Origin: a virus
DNA: 35,620 nucleotides
Reading direction: 5' to 3' (one strand)
Virus record (IMG/VR): IMGVR_UViG_3300017740_000024
Span: 1-35,620 of that record
The position numbers were made by a program, and so were the translations under genes. Position 1 is the first letter of the stretch. Every line of letters begins with the position of its first letter. The notes under the pieces are model-generated. The model was given only the letters and a program-made list of their open reading frames with translations, was not told the origin of the DNA and did not search any database. Below, in pieces: positions 23,708-31,319 of this stretch.

Positions 23708-23883
23708 TACATTGAGTTTCTTTTATCTTGAATCTCTGTTCGTCTTGTTTTAGCAAGTTTAGTGAATTCCATAAGTGCCTTTCTTGCTCTAGTAGAACTT
23801 GCTTTTACACCGTTCTGCTCGAACTTGTCGTGCTCTGCTAAATATGTTTCAAATGCTACTTTTAATTGTAAATGTGTTTCCAT
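23707..23883 (-). CDS. Histone H1-like (Hc1-type) DNA-binding protein
   Basis: 58 residues from the ATG at 23883, which has AAGGAGA 6 nt upstream; an in-frame start at 23934 would overlap queD. FETYLAEHDKFEQNGVKASS followed by TRARKALMEFTKLAKTRRTEIQDKR matches the N-terminal helical domain of Hc1/H1-like bacterial histones (D-x-x-K-F-x-x-x-G-x-K-A-[AS]-x-x-R-x-R-K-A-L). The long basic tail seen in chlamydial Hc1 is missing. Role: DNA compaction or nucleoid remodelling, inferred. Its position between queD and the glycosyltransferase is notable. Confidence 0.6.
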   Translation of the reverse strand: METHLQLKVAFETYLAEHDKFEQNGVKASSTRARKALMEFTKLAKTRRTEIQDKRNSM

Positions 23884-23893
23884 TATTTTCTCC

Positions 23894-24268
23894 TTAATTA
23901 TTAACTGGATATTCCATTTCGCAACCGTTTTCATTATCTTCGGCTACTGAAATCCTTACATAACGACCTGGATACCTGTTGGTAATCTCTGCCGCTAAAT
24001 CATCTGCGATCATCTCGCATGACTTGTTATTAAGTTGTACAACGTCTTCGTTGTATAAACTTTCAAGCCATCTCTTAAATTGTATAAACTCAATGTCTCT
24101 GTCATCATGAAACACTTCTATCCATACTTTAAAATGGAATATGTGTCTGTGTTTATACCCTAAAAAACTTACGTCATACTCATCACCTGTTGCTGTAGCA
24201 GGATTCGTGTCTGCTCCAGGATAAAAATGTATGCCCTCTTTACTAAATGTTATCCAAATACTTCTCAT
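23894..24268 (-). CDS. queD: QueD-like 6-carboxytetrahydropterin synthase
   Basis: 124 residues, the usual QueD length. The T-fold pattern is visible: KHRHIFHFKVWIEVF with H40, H42 and H45 (zinc ligands in the H-x-H-x-[FY]-x-[VL] strand), IEFIQFKRWLESLY in place of the DF-x-x-L-K helix, NNKSCEMIADDLAAEI in place of the P-T-x-E-N helix, and VRISVAEDNENG with the C-terminal catalytic Glu. The first His strand is less canonical (EGIHFYPGAD). It would convert dihydroneopterin triphosphate from FolE to the QueE substrate. The gene starts 3 nt after the 47-aa gene. Confidence 0.65.
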   Translation of the reverse strand: MRSIWITFSKEGIHFYPGADTNPATATGDEYDVSFLGYKHRHIFHFKVWIEVFHDDRDIEFIQFKRWLESLYNEDVVQLNNKSCEMIADDLAAEITNRYPGRYVRISVAEDNENGCEMEYPVNN

Positions 24269-24271
24269 ATA

Positions 24272-24415
24272 TTAACTCCCAAAACCTAGTTGGCCTTTAA
24301 GCCAAGCATTTAAATCTTCACTCTTTTTCTGTTCTTCTTTACGGTCTTTATCTGCCCAACCACTTTCAATATGTAGTCCTGCTGGCATTTTAGTTGCTTC
24401 TTTTACTTCTTTCAT
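24272..24415 (-). CDS. Small hypothetical protein (47 aa), leaderless
   Basis: 47 residues reading MKEVKEATKMPAGLHIESGW, then a Lys/Glu-rich helix and a C-terminal NAWLKGQLGFGS. No family is recognised. It is supported by a TTGACA-16-TACAAT promoter whose -10 ends six bases before the ATG, the same leaderless geometry as the phosphoribosyltransferase gene, and by tight spacing to queD. It therefore probably heads an internal transcript covering queD, the histone-like gene, the glycosyltransferase and galE. Confidence 0.55.
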   Translation of the reverse strand: MKEVKEATKMPAGLHIESGWADKDRKEEQKKSEDLNAWLKGQLGFGS

Positions 24416-24421
24416 AGTATT

Positions 24422-24449
24422 ATTGTAACACCTTGTGTTTGTTTGTCAA
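24422..24449 (-). promoter_or_regulatory. Sigma70-like internal promoter, leaderless for the 47-aa gene
   Basis: -35 TTGACA (24444-24449), 16-bp spacer, -10 TACAAT (24422-24427) with a TG extension. Six bases (AATACT) separate it from the ATG at 24415. Confidence 0.7.
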
Positions 24450-24477
24450 TATAAAATCTGCCTTCTTCATACTTTAT

Positions 24478-24654
24478 TTACAGTTTATCAAGTTCTTCAA
24501 TCAGTTCTTCTGGTATTTCTGCACCATTTTTTATGAGAAATTTAAACAGTAAAACTACTAATCCTTGAATATCTTCCTCATATTGAAAATCTCCGTCATA
24601 TGAGGCAGATGTTTCAATTCCGTCATCGTCTGTTGCTGTAATATCTATTCTCAT
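24478..24654 (-). CDS. Small acidic protein (58 aa)
   Basis: 58 residues: MRIDITATDDDGIETSASYD, then a helix (DIQGLVVLLFKFLIKNGAEI) and a Glu-rich end. It starts on an ATGA overlap with the 168-aa gene, which supports it as real. No family is recognised. The strand-strand-helix order would suit a small alpha/beta adaptor. A 62-bp gap with the internal promoter follows. Confidence 0.55.
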   Translation of the reverse strand: MRIDITATDDDGIETSASYDGDFQYEEDIQGLVVLLFKFLIKNGAEIPEELIEELDKL

Positions 24655-25157
24655 TCTACTGGCTTATCGCCTCCATCAGAGTATTTAGACCAAGGAATAA
24701 AATGCTCTTTGTCTAATACATCTTGTAATTGCATTGACCAAGTACCTTCATTAGTTTGGTCAAACCCTTTATCAGCAATCTTAAATGCTGTATTGAAATT
24801 GTATTTAGACGAATTAGGTAAAACAGCAGTTATAACAGGTATAAAATTGCTATAATCATGCAAACCCATTTTAAATATATCTTCACAATACTTAACTTCA
24901 AACTCTAATGTTACTTTAACACCGTTATCGCATAAATGTAATAATAGCTCTTCCCAAAGTTTCCATTGATCAAATCTGTCTGGATCAAAGTAACACAAAT
25001 GTATGTGAGTACATTTTTCATTAAATGCTCTACTTAAAATTTCTTGTACTGGTTGCCAGCCTGCTACAAACAAAGTTTCTTCACCTTGTGCAACTGTATG
25101 CTCTACTTCTTTGCCTACAAAGAACTTTACGTCATTAAAATTAGGTTTATCTTTCAC
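24651..25157 (-). CDS. Unknown protein directly downstream of dpdA, GTG start
   Basis: 168 residues from a GTG at 25157, three bases after the dpdA stop, with GAGG about 10 nt upstream inside dpdA. It has alpha/beta character: TLFVAGWQPVQEILSRAF, THIHLCYFDP, a helix, VKVTLEFEVKYCEDI, FIPVITAVLP. The C-terminal FNTAFKIADKGFDQTNEGTW resembles a segment I recall from marine phage hypothetical proteins. No QueC (S-G-G-x-D-S) or amidotransferase motif is present, so it does not replace QueC in any way I can see. Tight linkage to dpdA makes a part in base modification plausible. Confidence 0.6.
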   Translation of the reverse strand: MKDKPNFNDVKFFVGKEVEHTVAQGEETLFVAGWQPVQEILSRAFNEKCTHIHLCYFDPDRFDQWKLWEELLLHLCDNGVKVTLEFEVKYCEDIFKMGLHDYSNFIPVITAVLPNSSKYNFNTAFKIADKGFDQTNEGTWSMQLQDVLDKEHFIPWSKYSDGGDKPVE

Positions 25158-25160
25158 TTA

Positions 25161-26693
25161 CTATGCCTCAAAATCTCCAGACATAATGTCATGTGTTTTT
25201 GCACTGATGTCATCGTCTGCATCAAATTCTTCTTCCTCAAAAAATGCACCAAATCCTGCATTAGTTTTTGCACCAAAACTTAACTCATCTAATAATTTAA
25301 TATTATCTTCTATTAATTGATATGGATCAGGACAATTAGGATCTAATACTTCCTGACAAAAACTATCAAAGTATAATGCTTTTGCAGGTACATAAGGACT
25401 AAACTCATTGCTCTTACCAGAACTTTTATCACTAATATAATCACTATAGTGTACATTAGTTCTATACTTTTCTACATCTGCTAATCTGTTTGCTTCTTGT
25501 ACCGCAGTAATATGATTGTAGACACTATGCCCCATATAATATAAGTAACTCTGTGTGTCCCAACTTGTACTATCTGGACCTTTTGCTTTACCGTTTTTGT
25601 CTAAGTCTCCTTCTGCCATTGCACAAATATCTCCAACAGTAAGTCTGCTCATAATAGGAGAGTGTGCAAAAGGCATAGGCAAGTCAGAACCTTTAAGTTC
25701 CTGATTGTCTATTGCTCTATCCATTAAGTAACTAAACTTTTTAGGATGGAAACTGTTATGTGTATATGTACTACCATATGCACTATTAACAAACGGACTT
25801 GCGGCATCCATGCTTAAACATATTTCTGGACTATCATGTTTCCTTAGCATTCTTTGTATGCTAGTTAAGTAACATGCCCAGTCTAATTTACCTGTACCCA
25901 GGAAGTGTATCCAACCTTTGTCTTTAAGTAGTCCATCTTCTCTAAGTTTTAAGATACGTCTTAGTGCCATTCTCATATTACGTTTTTGTAAATCAGCAAA
26001 TGCATATCCTTCCAATGCTAGTTCACTGTTACCACATGCTTCTTGGCAAAACTTAGGATCACTAAAGTGTTTAACTTTTTCATACCACTCATCACATGTA
26101 GGCTGATCTACCCCACTCATAACATTTAAGAACTTACACTTACCTGGTGTTCTGTTCTTCATATAGTAGTCTAAGTTATACAAACTAATTGTCATAGTCT
26201 GCTCAAATGTTTCTAATCCTGTTTTCTTATTAAAAGGAGGGAAGGCCGCAAAAGGAGGAACGTCAAGTGTCATTGCCCAGTCACATTGTTCTTCCTCCCA
26301 TTTAAGAATTTTGTCTACAAGTTTTTCCCTTTCAGGATCATTAGGATTAATTGCGTTTTCCCAATCCATTTTAATAACACCTGTAGCAATCTGGAAACCA
26401 CCTGAGTCTCCTAGTATCATTGTTTTACTTCTGTCTCTGTCAGTAATCATGGGCTCGCCATCTAACTTCTGTAAATCTAGTTGAGCGTGACCGGCCGAAT
26501 ATAATCCCCATGGATAGTGATAATATGTGTCTTTGTCTTTTAGGAAATCCATACCCTCATGGCCTAATTCAAAGCCTTCAGGTATTCTTGGAGCACCTTC
26601 ATTAATAAGTTTTTCTAATTGCTTGACATAAAAACTACTAATAGCAGGCAGATAGAATGCATAATCTTTTTGTGTCTTTCCTAAATCGTACAT
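25161..26693 (-). CDS. dpdA: DpdA-type DNA guanine transglycosylase (TGT superfamily)
   Basis: 510 residues. MILGDSGGFQIATG at about 92-105 is the TGT substrate-binding motif, with D96 as general acid/base in tRNA TGTs. TLDVPPF near 142-148 and LSMDAASPFV near 293-302 provide further conserved Asp residues, D296 being a nucleophile candidate. HFLGTGK near 263 matches the G-[LV/T]-G loop. It is longer than queuine TGT (about 380) and lacks the tRNA-type C-terminal zinc motif C-x-C-x2-C, as expected for phage DpdA. It swaps guanine in DNA for a 7-deazaguanine. It lies 3 nt after the clamp gene, so it is transcribed with replication genes. Confidence 0.8.
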   Translation of the reverse strand: MYDLGKTQKDYAFYLPAISSFYVKQLEKLINEGAPRIPEGFELGHEGMDFLKDKDTYYHYPWGLYSAGHAQLDLQKLDGEPMITDRDRSKTMILGDSGGFQIATGVIKMDWENAINPNDPEREKLVDKILKWEEEQCDWAMTLDVPPFAAFPPFNKKTGLETFEQTMTISLYNLDYYMKNRTPGKCKFLNVMSGVDQPTCDEWYEKVKHFSDPKFCQEACGNSELALEGYAFADLQKRNMRMALRRILKLREDGLLKDKGWIHFLGTGKLDWACYLTSIQRMLRKHDSPEICLSMDAASPFVNSAYGSTYTHNSFHPKKFSYLMDRAIDNQELKGSDLPMPFAHSPIMSRLTVGDICAMAEGDLDKNGKAKGPDSTSWDTQSYLYYMGHSVYNHITAVQEANRLADVEKYRTNVHYSDYISDKSSGKSNEFSPYVPAKALYFDSFCQEVLDPNCPDPYQLIEDNIKLLDELSFGAKTNAGFGAFFEEEEFDADDDISAKTHDIMSGDFEA

Positions 26694-26696
26694 AAT

Positions 26697-27443
26697 TTAA
26701 CTTCTCGCAGGTAATAAGTATGTGTATTTTGCCATTCCGCTATCTACAATAATTTGTAATAAGCCTTGGTCATTGATACTTAATACACAATTTCCAGTAT
26801 CACTTAACCTTAATATTTTTAATACAATATCTAATGGCCATTTCCAGTCACCTGTAATGCTACCATCAATATCACTATTAATTAAAATTTTTGTTCTGTC
26901 ACTTACGCCATCACCAATATGGAACCATAAACTAGTACCATCAGTTTTAGGGCTAAAGTTTGCTTCAAAGGCACCCAACACACTATTAAAGTAAGATAAG
27001 TCTTTTAAGTTCTTATCACTAGGCACAATATTAAGATCAAACTCAGCACCTTTAAATTTAATTGCTTTAAGTTGTTGATTAATAACATCTGCTAACATAA
27101 ATCTATAATGTGCATCATTACCATCAGCACTTGTAAATTCTACTTCTACAGGCACAGACTCACCATTACGATCTTGTGTGTTAATTTTTGTATCTGAACC
27201 ATCACCGTCAAATCCAGGATATTTTAAGTATCCATCTAAAACTTGCATTCTGCTCAACCCAACAGTTGAGTCTACAAATTCTGGATATGGGTTATGTGTT
27301 TCCCCTTTAAAAATTACAGTCTTATCTGGGTCTACTGTTTCAACAGTAGTTTTTTCAACATCACCTGTAATCTTTACCATTTCAAATATGCCTAAACCAT
27401 GTGTATGTTTTAGTACATCTTTCATTATGTCTTTAATTGCCAT
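26697..27443 (-). CDS. 45: Sliding clamp (T4 gp45-like)
   Basis: 248 residues, slightly longer than T4 gp45 (228). The N-terminal VDPDKTVIFKGETHNPYPEF and the C-terminal half (GDWKWPLDIVLKILRLSDTG, then QGLLQIIVDSGMAKYTYLLP) follow the gp45 clamp pattern, and neighbouring gp43 supports it. It tethers the polymerase, and in T4 also activates late transcription through gp55 and gp33, which fits the late-type TAAATA elements found here. It has its own sigma70-like promoter and GGAGA 8 nt before the ATG. Confidence 0.8.
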   Translation of the reverse strand: MAIKDIMKDVLKHTHGLGIFEMVKITGDVEKTTVETVDPDKTVIFKGETHNPYPEFVDSTVGLSRMQVLDGYLKYPGFDGDGSDTKINTQDRNGESVPVEVEFTSADGNDAHYRFMLADVINQQLKAIKFKGAEFDLNIVPSDKNLKDLSYFNSVLGAFEANFSPKTDGTSLWFHIGDGVSDRTKILINSDIDGSITGDWKWPLDIVLKILRLSDTGNCVLSINDQGLLQIIVDSGMAKYTYLLPARS

Positions 27444-27468
27444 TCATTTCTCCAAAGATTAATTTATT

Positions 27469-27496
27469 ATTATACATTACTATTTAGAATTGTCAA
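27469..27496 (-). promoter_or_regulatory. Sigma70-like promoter for the clamp-dpdA unit
   Basis: -35 TTGACA (27491-27496) lies inside the 3' end of the 38-aa gene; 16-bp spacer; -10 TATAAT (27469-27474). Confidence 0.8.
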
Positions 27497-27596
27497 GATC
27501 TTTTTTACCTTTTTTTTCGTTTTTTTTCATTTCTTCCATCGTTCTTATTATATGTGAAGTTAAGTTTCCTACAAATTGTGCTTTCTTTTTTTTCAT
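27480..27596 (-). CDS. Tiny lysine-rich protein (38 aa) downstream of DNA polymerase
   Basis: 38 residues: MKKKKAQFVGNLTSHIIRTM followed by a Lys/Glu helix (KKNEKKGKKDLDNSK). The ATG overlaps the polymerase stop as TAATG, the same coupling seen at 23707, 31319 and 31627, which is the main support. No family is recognised. The charge suggests contact with DNA or RNA. The downstream promoter overlaps its 3' end. Confidence 0.5.
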   Translation of the reverse strand: MKKKKAQFVGNLTSHIIRTMEEMKKNEKKGKKDLDNSK

Positions 27597-30271
27597 TAAA
27601 TCTCAAAAAAATGTGTAAAGGCTTCACTCTGTGTTGTTCTACTTAGATCATATTTCATTGGACCAATAACATTTTCTATCTTTTTATCTAAAACTGTTTC
27701 TTCCATTGCCTCTTCATCAAAAGGAAGTTCCTTAAACCATTGTGGTAAATTTAATTCATCTGTAGGATATGCAACACTAGTATAGCCCATGGGATTATTT
27801 TTAAGTTTACAAACAACAACTTTCATACCATCTGTAATACTTAAACTATAAGCATCACTATTTGCTTTTTTAAGATTATTCCAATTTATACTAGCTCTTA
27901 CATGACCAGGAATCATATTACTTTTGCCTTCATTTTTAAGTGAGGTTATTTTATGTAATGTATTTGTTTGTGGTGCTGTGGCTTTTTCTAAGAGCCTTGC
28001 TGTGTACATAGTAACGTTATTAGCACGTTTAGGCATACCCTTACCCCAAGGCTGTAAATCTTTAAAATACTTTTTAAATACTTTTATTTTTTCTATAATG
28101 TGATCTTCGCCTAAGCCATTTAAACAATCTACTAAAAGTTCTTCTAAAAAGTCTTGTATAAACTCAGGAGTATCAGAACGTTTAATTTCTAAACCCATTG
28201 CTTTTAGTTTACCGCCTTCAGGCTGATATCCTTCAATGTCTAAACATAAAATACCATATCGCTTTTTAGTTAAAAACAAACCAGCTCTGCCAACAACTTC
28301 TCTACCTGCTTTCATCACTTGTCCTGTTTCTAAAGGAACATTAAACGTATCTTTCAAGTATTGTGGGAACGTATCGCTTACAGTATCAGATACATGATCA
28401 TATAACTTAATCGCACTATCCATATCTAACTGTTGATCTTTCATTACAGGTGCCGCACTAAAATATACAGAGTCAGTATCACCATAAATTATTGTTTCGC
28501 CTTCATAATCATACTCGCCTGTAAACATTCTGTTTGTTTCAGCCGCCATGTGTTTTGTAATAGCTCTGCCTGTTAGTGTTGTACTTTGTCCTATACGTTT
28601 ATCATAAAATCTACAATGAGGATTAAGTATTGCACCATATAAACTGTTTAACTGGATCTTTTTAACTAACTGTCTTTTATCCCAATAAATTTGTTCTGCG
28701 CCTTCTGACTCTTTTTTCTTGGCTTGCATACGTTGTCTGTCAGTATACCAAAACTCTAATAAACCAGGAACAATACCTTGAAAGTCTGTTTTAAATATTG
28801 TACCGTTAGCACTAATATTCCACGGTTGCCCACTATTAAAAATTAAATTATAAACATCAGCACCTGTGACTTCATGTGTTCCGCCATCATCCATATCTAA
28901 ATGCATAACATGATCTACGTCTTTGCTCTTAACAAACTCAAACTCATTTGTGCCAAACTTACCATGCCAACTGTCTGCAAAACTTTTCTTTTCTAATCGC
29001 ATAGCATTACTAATTTCTTCATCTGTATAATCTAAACGAAGTTGGCCAACAATAGTTTCTGGCGCCATATTAAGTGCCCTAAATACACTAGGGTATAGAC
29101 TGTTTAAATCCATACTACCTACCCACTCATGATATCCTTTTTTAGGACTTGCCACAAAGGCACCTGCGGCTGTATCACGTTCAGATTCTTTAGGCTTATC
29201 AGGAACAACCATATCACGCCTGTGTGCTTCATTAATAATTGCTTGTTCAGTTGTTGCTACTGCTCCCATTGTTGTAGGAATCAATACAGTATTTTCATGT
29301 GCAATAAGATTTGCTAAATCTATAAACTGCAACTTCTTGTCCATTTTGTCTAGCAACATAACGTCTTGTATGTTATATTCACAAAACTTTAGGAAGTCAT
29401 GATTATAAAGTCTATCCAAACTACCTTCATATGGAACTTTCTTCTCACCAACTTCCATCTCACCAATATAGTCTAGTCTGTAACTGTGTCGTTCTTCATA
29501 GTTGTATTTCCTATACAGCTCTAAGTAGTCTAAATGTATTCTCCCAACTAAATCATAAGTGTTTACATCTTTACCAAACTTTTCATAACTTCTAGACTTA
29601 GGTAGTTTTTTCATTAAACACATACGTCTTGTTTCTGCTTTACCTAATGTTTTAGTAATTCTGTTTATAATATAAGGTATATCATAACCCTCACTATTCC
29701 AACCACTTAACACGTCTGCATCTTCAATCATTTCTAAAAATGTATCTAGCATTTCCTTTTCTGTTCTAAACAGCATAACTTCAGGCAGAGGCTTTACAAC
29801 TTCTTGTGCTTGTTCCCAAGTTAATGTTTTTGGAGGAACTGCTAAACAAACCATGGCATCCATCCATTGTAAATAAACACCTACAGCAGTTATTTGTGTG
29901 AAAGGATCATCTGGGCTACTATAACCACGTTGTGGATCAAAGTCTACCTCAATATCTAAAAAGCAAACATTAAGTTTAGGAGGCTCTGCATTAACATACT
30001 CTTGTGCTAATACTTTATTAAGTGGCCTTAAGTCACTCTCAAATAGTTTATTGTTATTGTTTATGCCTATGTTCTTTTTAAAGTCTTTTAGGCTTGCACA
30101 CCTAACTTCTGATACAGGGTCTCCGTATATACTTCTGTGTTTACCTTTGGGATCTGCATAGTAAAAATTATGTACAGGTTGTATTTCTCTTATTACTCGC
30201 TTTCCGTCAATACGTTCTACAACTGTAACAACATCTTTGCCTTGCTCATATATTGCGTCTACGTAACTCAT
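27596..30271 (-). CDS. 43: Family B DNA polymerase (T4 gp43-like)
   Basis: 891 residues, like T4 gp43 (898). Exonuclease motifs: Exo I FLDIEVDF near 104-111, Exo II SGWNSEGYDIPYI, Exo III YNIQDVMLLDKM. Polymerase motifs: A MDLNSLYPSVF, B KIQLNSLYGAI, C IYGDTDSVYF. The start at 30271 is chosen because it forms an ATGA overlap with the oxygenase gene and has CGGAG 5 nt upstream; an ATG at 30289 has no such site. The C-terminus (SEAFTHFFEI) has the acidic-aromatic form of a clamp-binding peptide. It carries out replicative synthesis and proofreading with the gp45 clamp. Confidence 0.95.
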   Translation of the reverse strand: MSYVDAIYEQGKDVVTVVERIDGKRVIREIQPVHNFYYADPKGKHRSIYGDPVSEVRCASLKDFKKNIGINNNNKLFESDLRPLNKVLAQEYVNAEPPKLNVCFLDIEVDFDPQRGYSSPDDPFTQITAVGVYLQWMDAMVCLAVPPKTLTWEQAQEVVKPLPEVMLFRTEKEMLDTFLEMIEDADVLSGWNSEGYDIPYIINRITKTLGKAETRRMCLMKKLPKSRSYEKFGKDVNTYDLVGRIHLDYLELYRKYNYEERHSYRLDYIGEMEVGEKKVPYEGSLDRLYNHDFLKFCEYNIQDVMLLDKMDKKLQFIDLANLIAHENTVLIPTTMGAVATTEQAIINEAHRRDMVVPDKPKESERDTAAGAFVASPKKGYHEWVGSMDLNSLYPSVFRALNMAPETIVGQLRLDYTDEEISNAMRLEKKSFADSWHGKFGTNEFEFVKSKDVDHVMHLDMDDGGTHEVTGADVYNLIFNSGQPWNISANGTIFKTDFQGIVPGLLEFWYTDRQRMQAKKKESEGAEQIYWDKRQLVKKIQLNSLYGAILNPHCRFYDKRIGQSTTLTGRAITKHMAAETNRMFTGEYDYEGETIIYGDTDSVYFSAAPVMKDQQLDMDSAIKLYDHVSDTVSDTFPQYLKDTFNVPLETGQVMKAGREVVGRAGLFLTKKRYGILCLDIEGYQPEGGKLKAMGLEIKRSDTPEFIQDFLEELLVDCLNGLGEDHIIEKIKVFKKYFKDLQPWGKGMPKRANNVTMYTARLLEKATAPQTNTLHKITSLKNEGKSNMIPGHVRASINWNNLKKANSDAYSLSITDGMKVVVCKLKNNPMGYTSVAYPTDELNLPQWFKELPFDEEAMEETVLDKKIENVIGPMKYDLSRTTQSEAFTHFFEI

Positions 30272-30792
30272 ATATCTCCGTATGCCCATGCTGTAAGGAC
30301 ATATCTTTCTCCATTTGTAATAGGTTCTACTTTATGTATCCAAGTGCTTGGAAATATAATAGCCTTACCTACAGGCCCATTATATTCTGTAGTAAGACAT
30401 TTGTCTGCATTTTTAATTAGTATTTTACCACCGTCAAAATTATCATTTAGTAAAATAGACATACTTAACATTCTGACATTTGTTGAGCCTTGAGAGCCAA
30501 CACCCTCTTTAATTTCTTCGTCCATATGCCAATCTATATGTCCTGTATTTTTGTATCTTTGTATTTTTATACTACACTTACCATCTAAATTAAAATTATA
30601 AAATGCATTTGCATTCTCAAAAAACGACATAATTTTATTATGTAATCTATTATTTTTTATTACAGAGTAATCAGATCTTCTTCCCATTTGATCTTTAAAT
30701 GGAAATGTTTCTGGTATTGCTACATTTGGCTTCCAATCATATTCTTGGCTTAAAATATAGTCAACAATTTCCTTCTCTAATATTAAACTCAT
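30268..30792 (-). CDS. 2-oxoglutarate/Fe(II)-dependent oxygenase
   Basis: 174 residues with the double-stranded beta-helix iron triad: H-x-D in GHIDWHMDEE, and the distal His in STWIHKVEPITNGERYVLTAWAY, whose Arg would bind 2-oxoglutarate. The size fits the prolyl-hydroxylase-like phage family common in marine T4-like phages. The substrate is unknown; protein hydroxylation or base/nucleotide oxidation are both possible. It heads the polymerase unit with its own sigma70-like promoter. The ribosome-binding site is weak (GAGAAT). Confidence 0.75.
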   Translation of the reverse strand: MSLILEKEIVDYILSQEYDWKPNVAIPETFPFKDQMGRRSDYSVIKNNRLHNKIMSFFENANAFYNFNLDGKCSIKIQRYKNTGHIDWHMDEEIKEGVGSQGSTNVRMLSMSILLNDNFDGGKILIKNADKCLTTEYNGPVGKAIIFPSTWIHKVEPITNGERYVLTAWAYGDI

Positions 30793-30812
30793 AGATGTAT
30801 TCTCATACTGTA

Positions 30813-30840
30813 ATTATACAGCAAATGTGGAAAAAGTCAA
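30813..30840 (-). promoter_or_regulatory. Sigma70-like promoter for the oxygenase-polymerase unit
   Basis: -35 TTGACT (30835-30840), 16-bp spacer, -10 TATAAT (30813-30818). Confidence 0.75.
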
Positions 30841-30844
30841 TTGA

Positions 30845-31108
30845 TTATAATGTTTTGCCTATAGATTCCAAAATAGTTTCAAGTTCATCAAACTTGTCAT
30901 ATTCTTCTTGGAACTTGGCTTTGTGAGCTATTTTTACTGCCTTCATTAAAACACTAGGTTTAAGGTCCATTTCTTCTGCTATTGCTTTAACAGTTTCACG
31001 GAGGCCTGTGTTTAGAGCGTCTACTTCATGGAGAACTTGGTCTCCTTCAGTAACTAGTTTTTTAAGTCTTGCAATTTCTTCTTGGTTAAAAACTTTATTA
31101 AATGCCAT
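30845..31108 (-). CDS. dsbA: DsbA-like double-stranded DNA-binding protein
   Basis: 87 residues, close to T4 DsbA (89). It is helical throughout: FNQEEIARLKKLVTEGDQVL, then LRETVKAIAEEMDLKPSVLM, KAVKIAHKAKFQEEYDKFDE and a C-terminal LETILESI. This matches the T4 DsbA order (helix, E-L-x-x-x-x-x-x-L-x-x-[AL]-x-x-x-H-K, acidic helix). T4 DsbA binds late promoter regions, consistent with the NATAAATA element just upstream (31130-31137). It starts one base after the stop of the 69-aa gene. Confidence 0.6.
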   Translation of the reverse strand: MAFNKVFNQEEIARLKKLVTEGDQVLHEVDALNTGLRETVKAIAEEMDLKPSVLMKAVKIAHKAKFQEEYDKFDELETILESIGKTL

Positions 31109-31109
31109 G

Positions 31110-31319
31110 TTATGTGTCCTGTATGCCTATATTTATTGTTAATGGTTCTATTATAACAGATCTTCCGGCTGTGTCAACATTTATTTCAAAGACACCTTTA
31201 ACTCCTGGAAATTGTTGAAATGCAATTACGTTGAGGATAGAACTATCCGTAATTTTTTCTCCGTTACTTTTATTAAAAGCAAGGAATTCTTCGCCATTAA
31301 AATGGACTTCTACGATCAT
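31110..31319 (-). CDS. Small hypothetical protein (69 aa)
   Basis: 69 residues, mostly beta strands: MIVEVHFNGEEFLAF, ILNVIAFQQFPGVKGVFEIN and GRSVIIEPLTINIG. No family is recognised. The start overlaps the upstream stop as TAATG, and it ends one base before dsbA, so it is a coupled member of a tight group. Its 3' end contains the late-promoter-like element for dsbA. Confidence 0.55.
   Translation of the reverse strand: MIVEVHFNGEEFLAFNKSNGEKITDSSILNVIAFQQFPGVKGVFEINVDTAGRSVIIEPLTINIGIQDT
31130..31137 (-). promoter_or_regulatory. T4-late-type promoter candidate (AATAAATA) for dsbA
   Basis: AATAAATA on the minus strand inside the 3' end of the 69-aa gene, 21 nt before the dsbA ATG at 31108. 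One base from TATAAATA. Confidence 0.4.

Noticed and set aside
24651-25157. QueC identity for the protein between dpdA and the 58-aa gene
   Set aside because: No S-G-G-x-D-S pyrophosphatase loop and no Cys4 zinc motif; length and pattern do not fit QueC.
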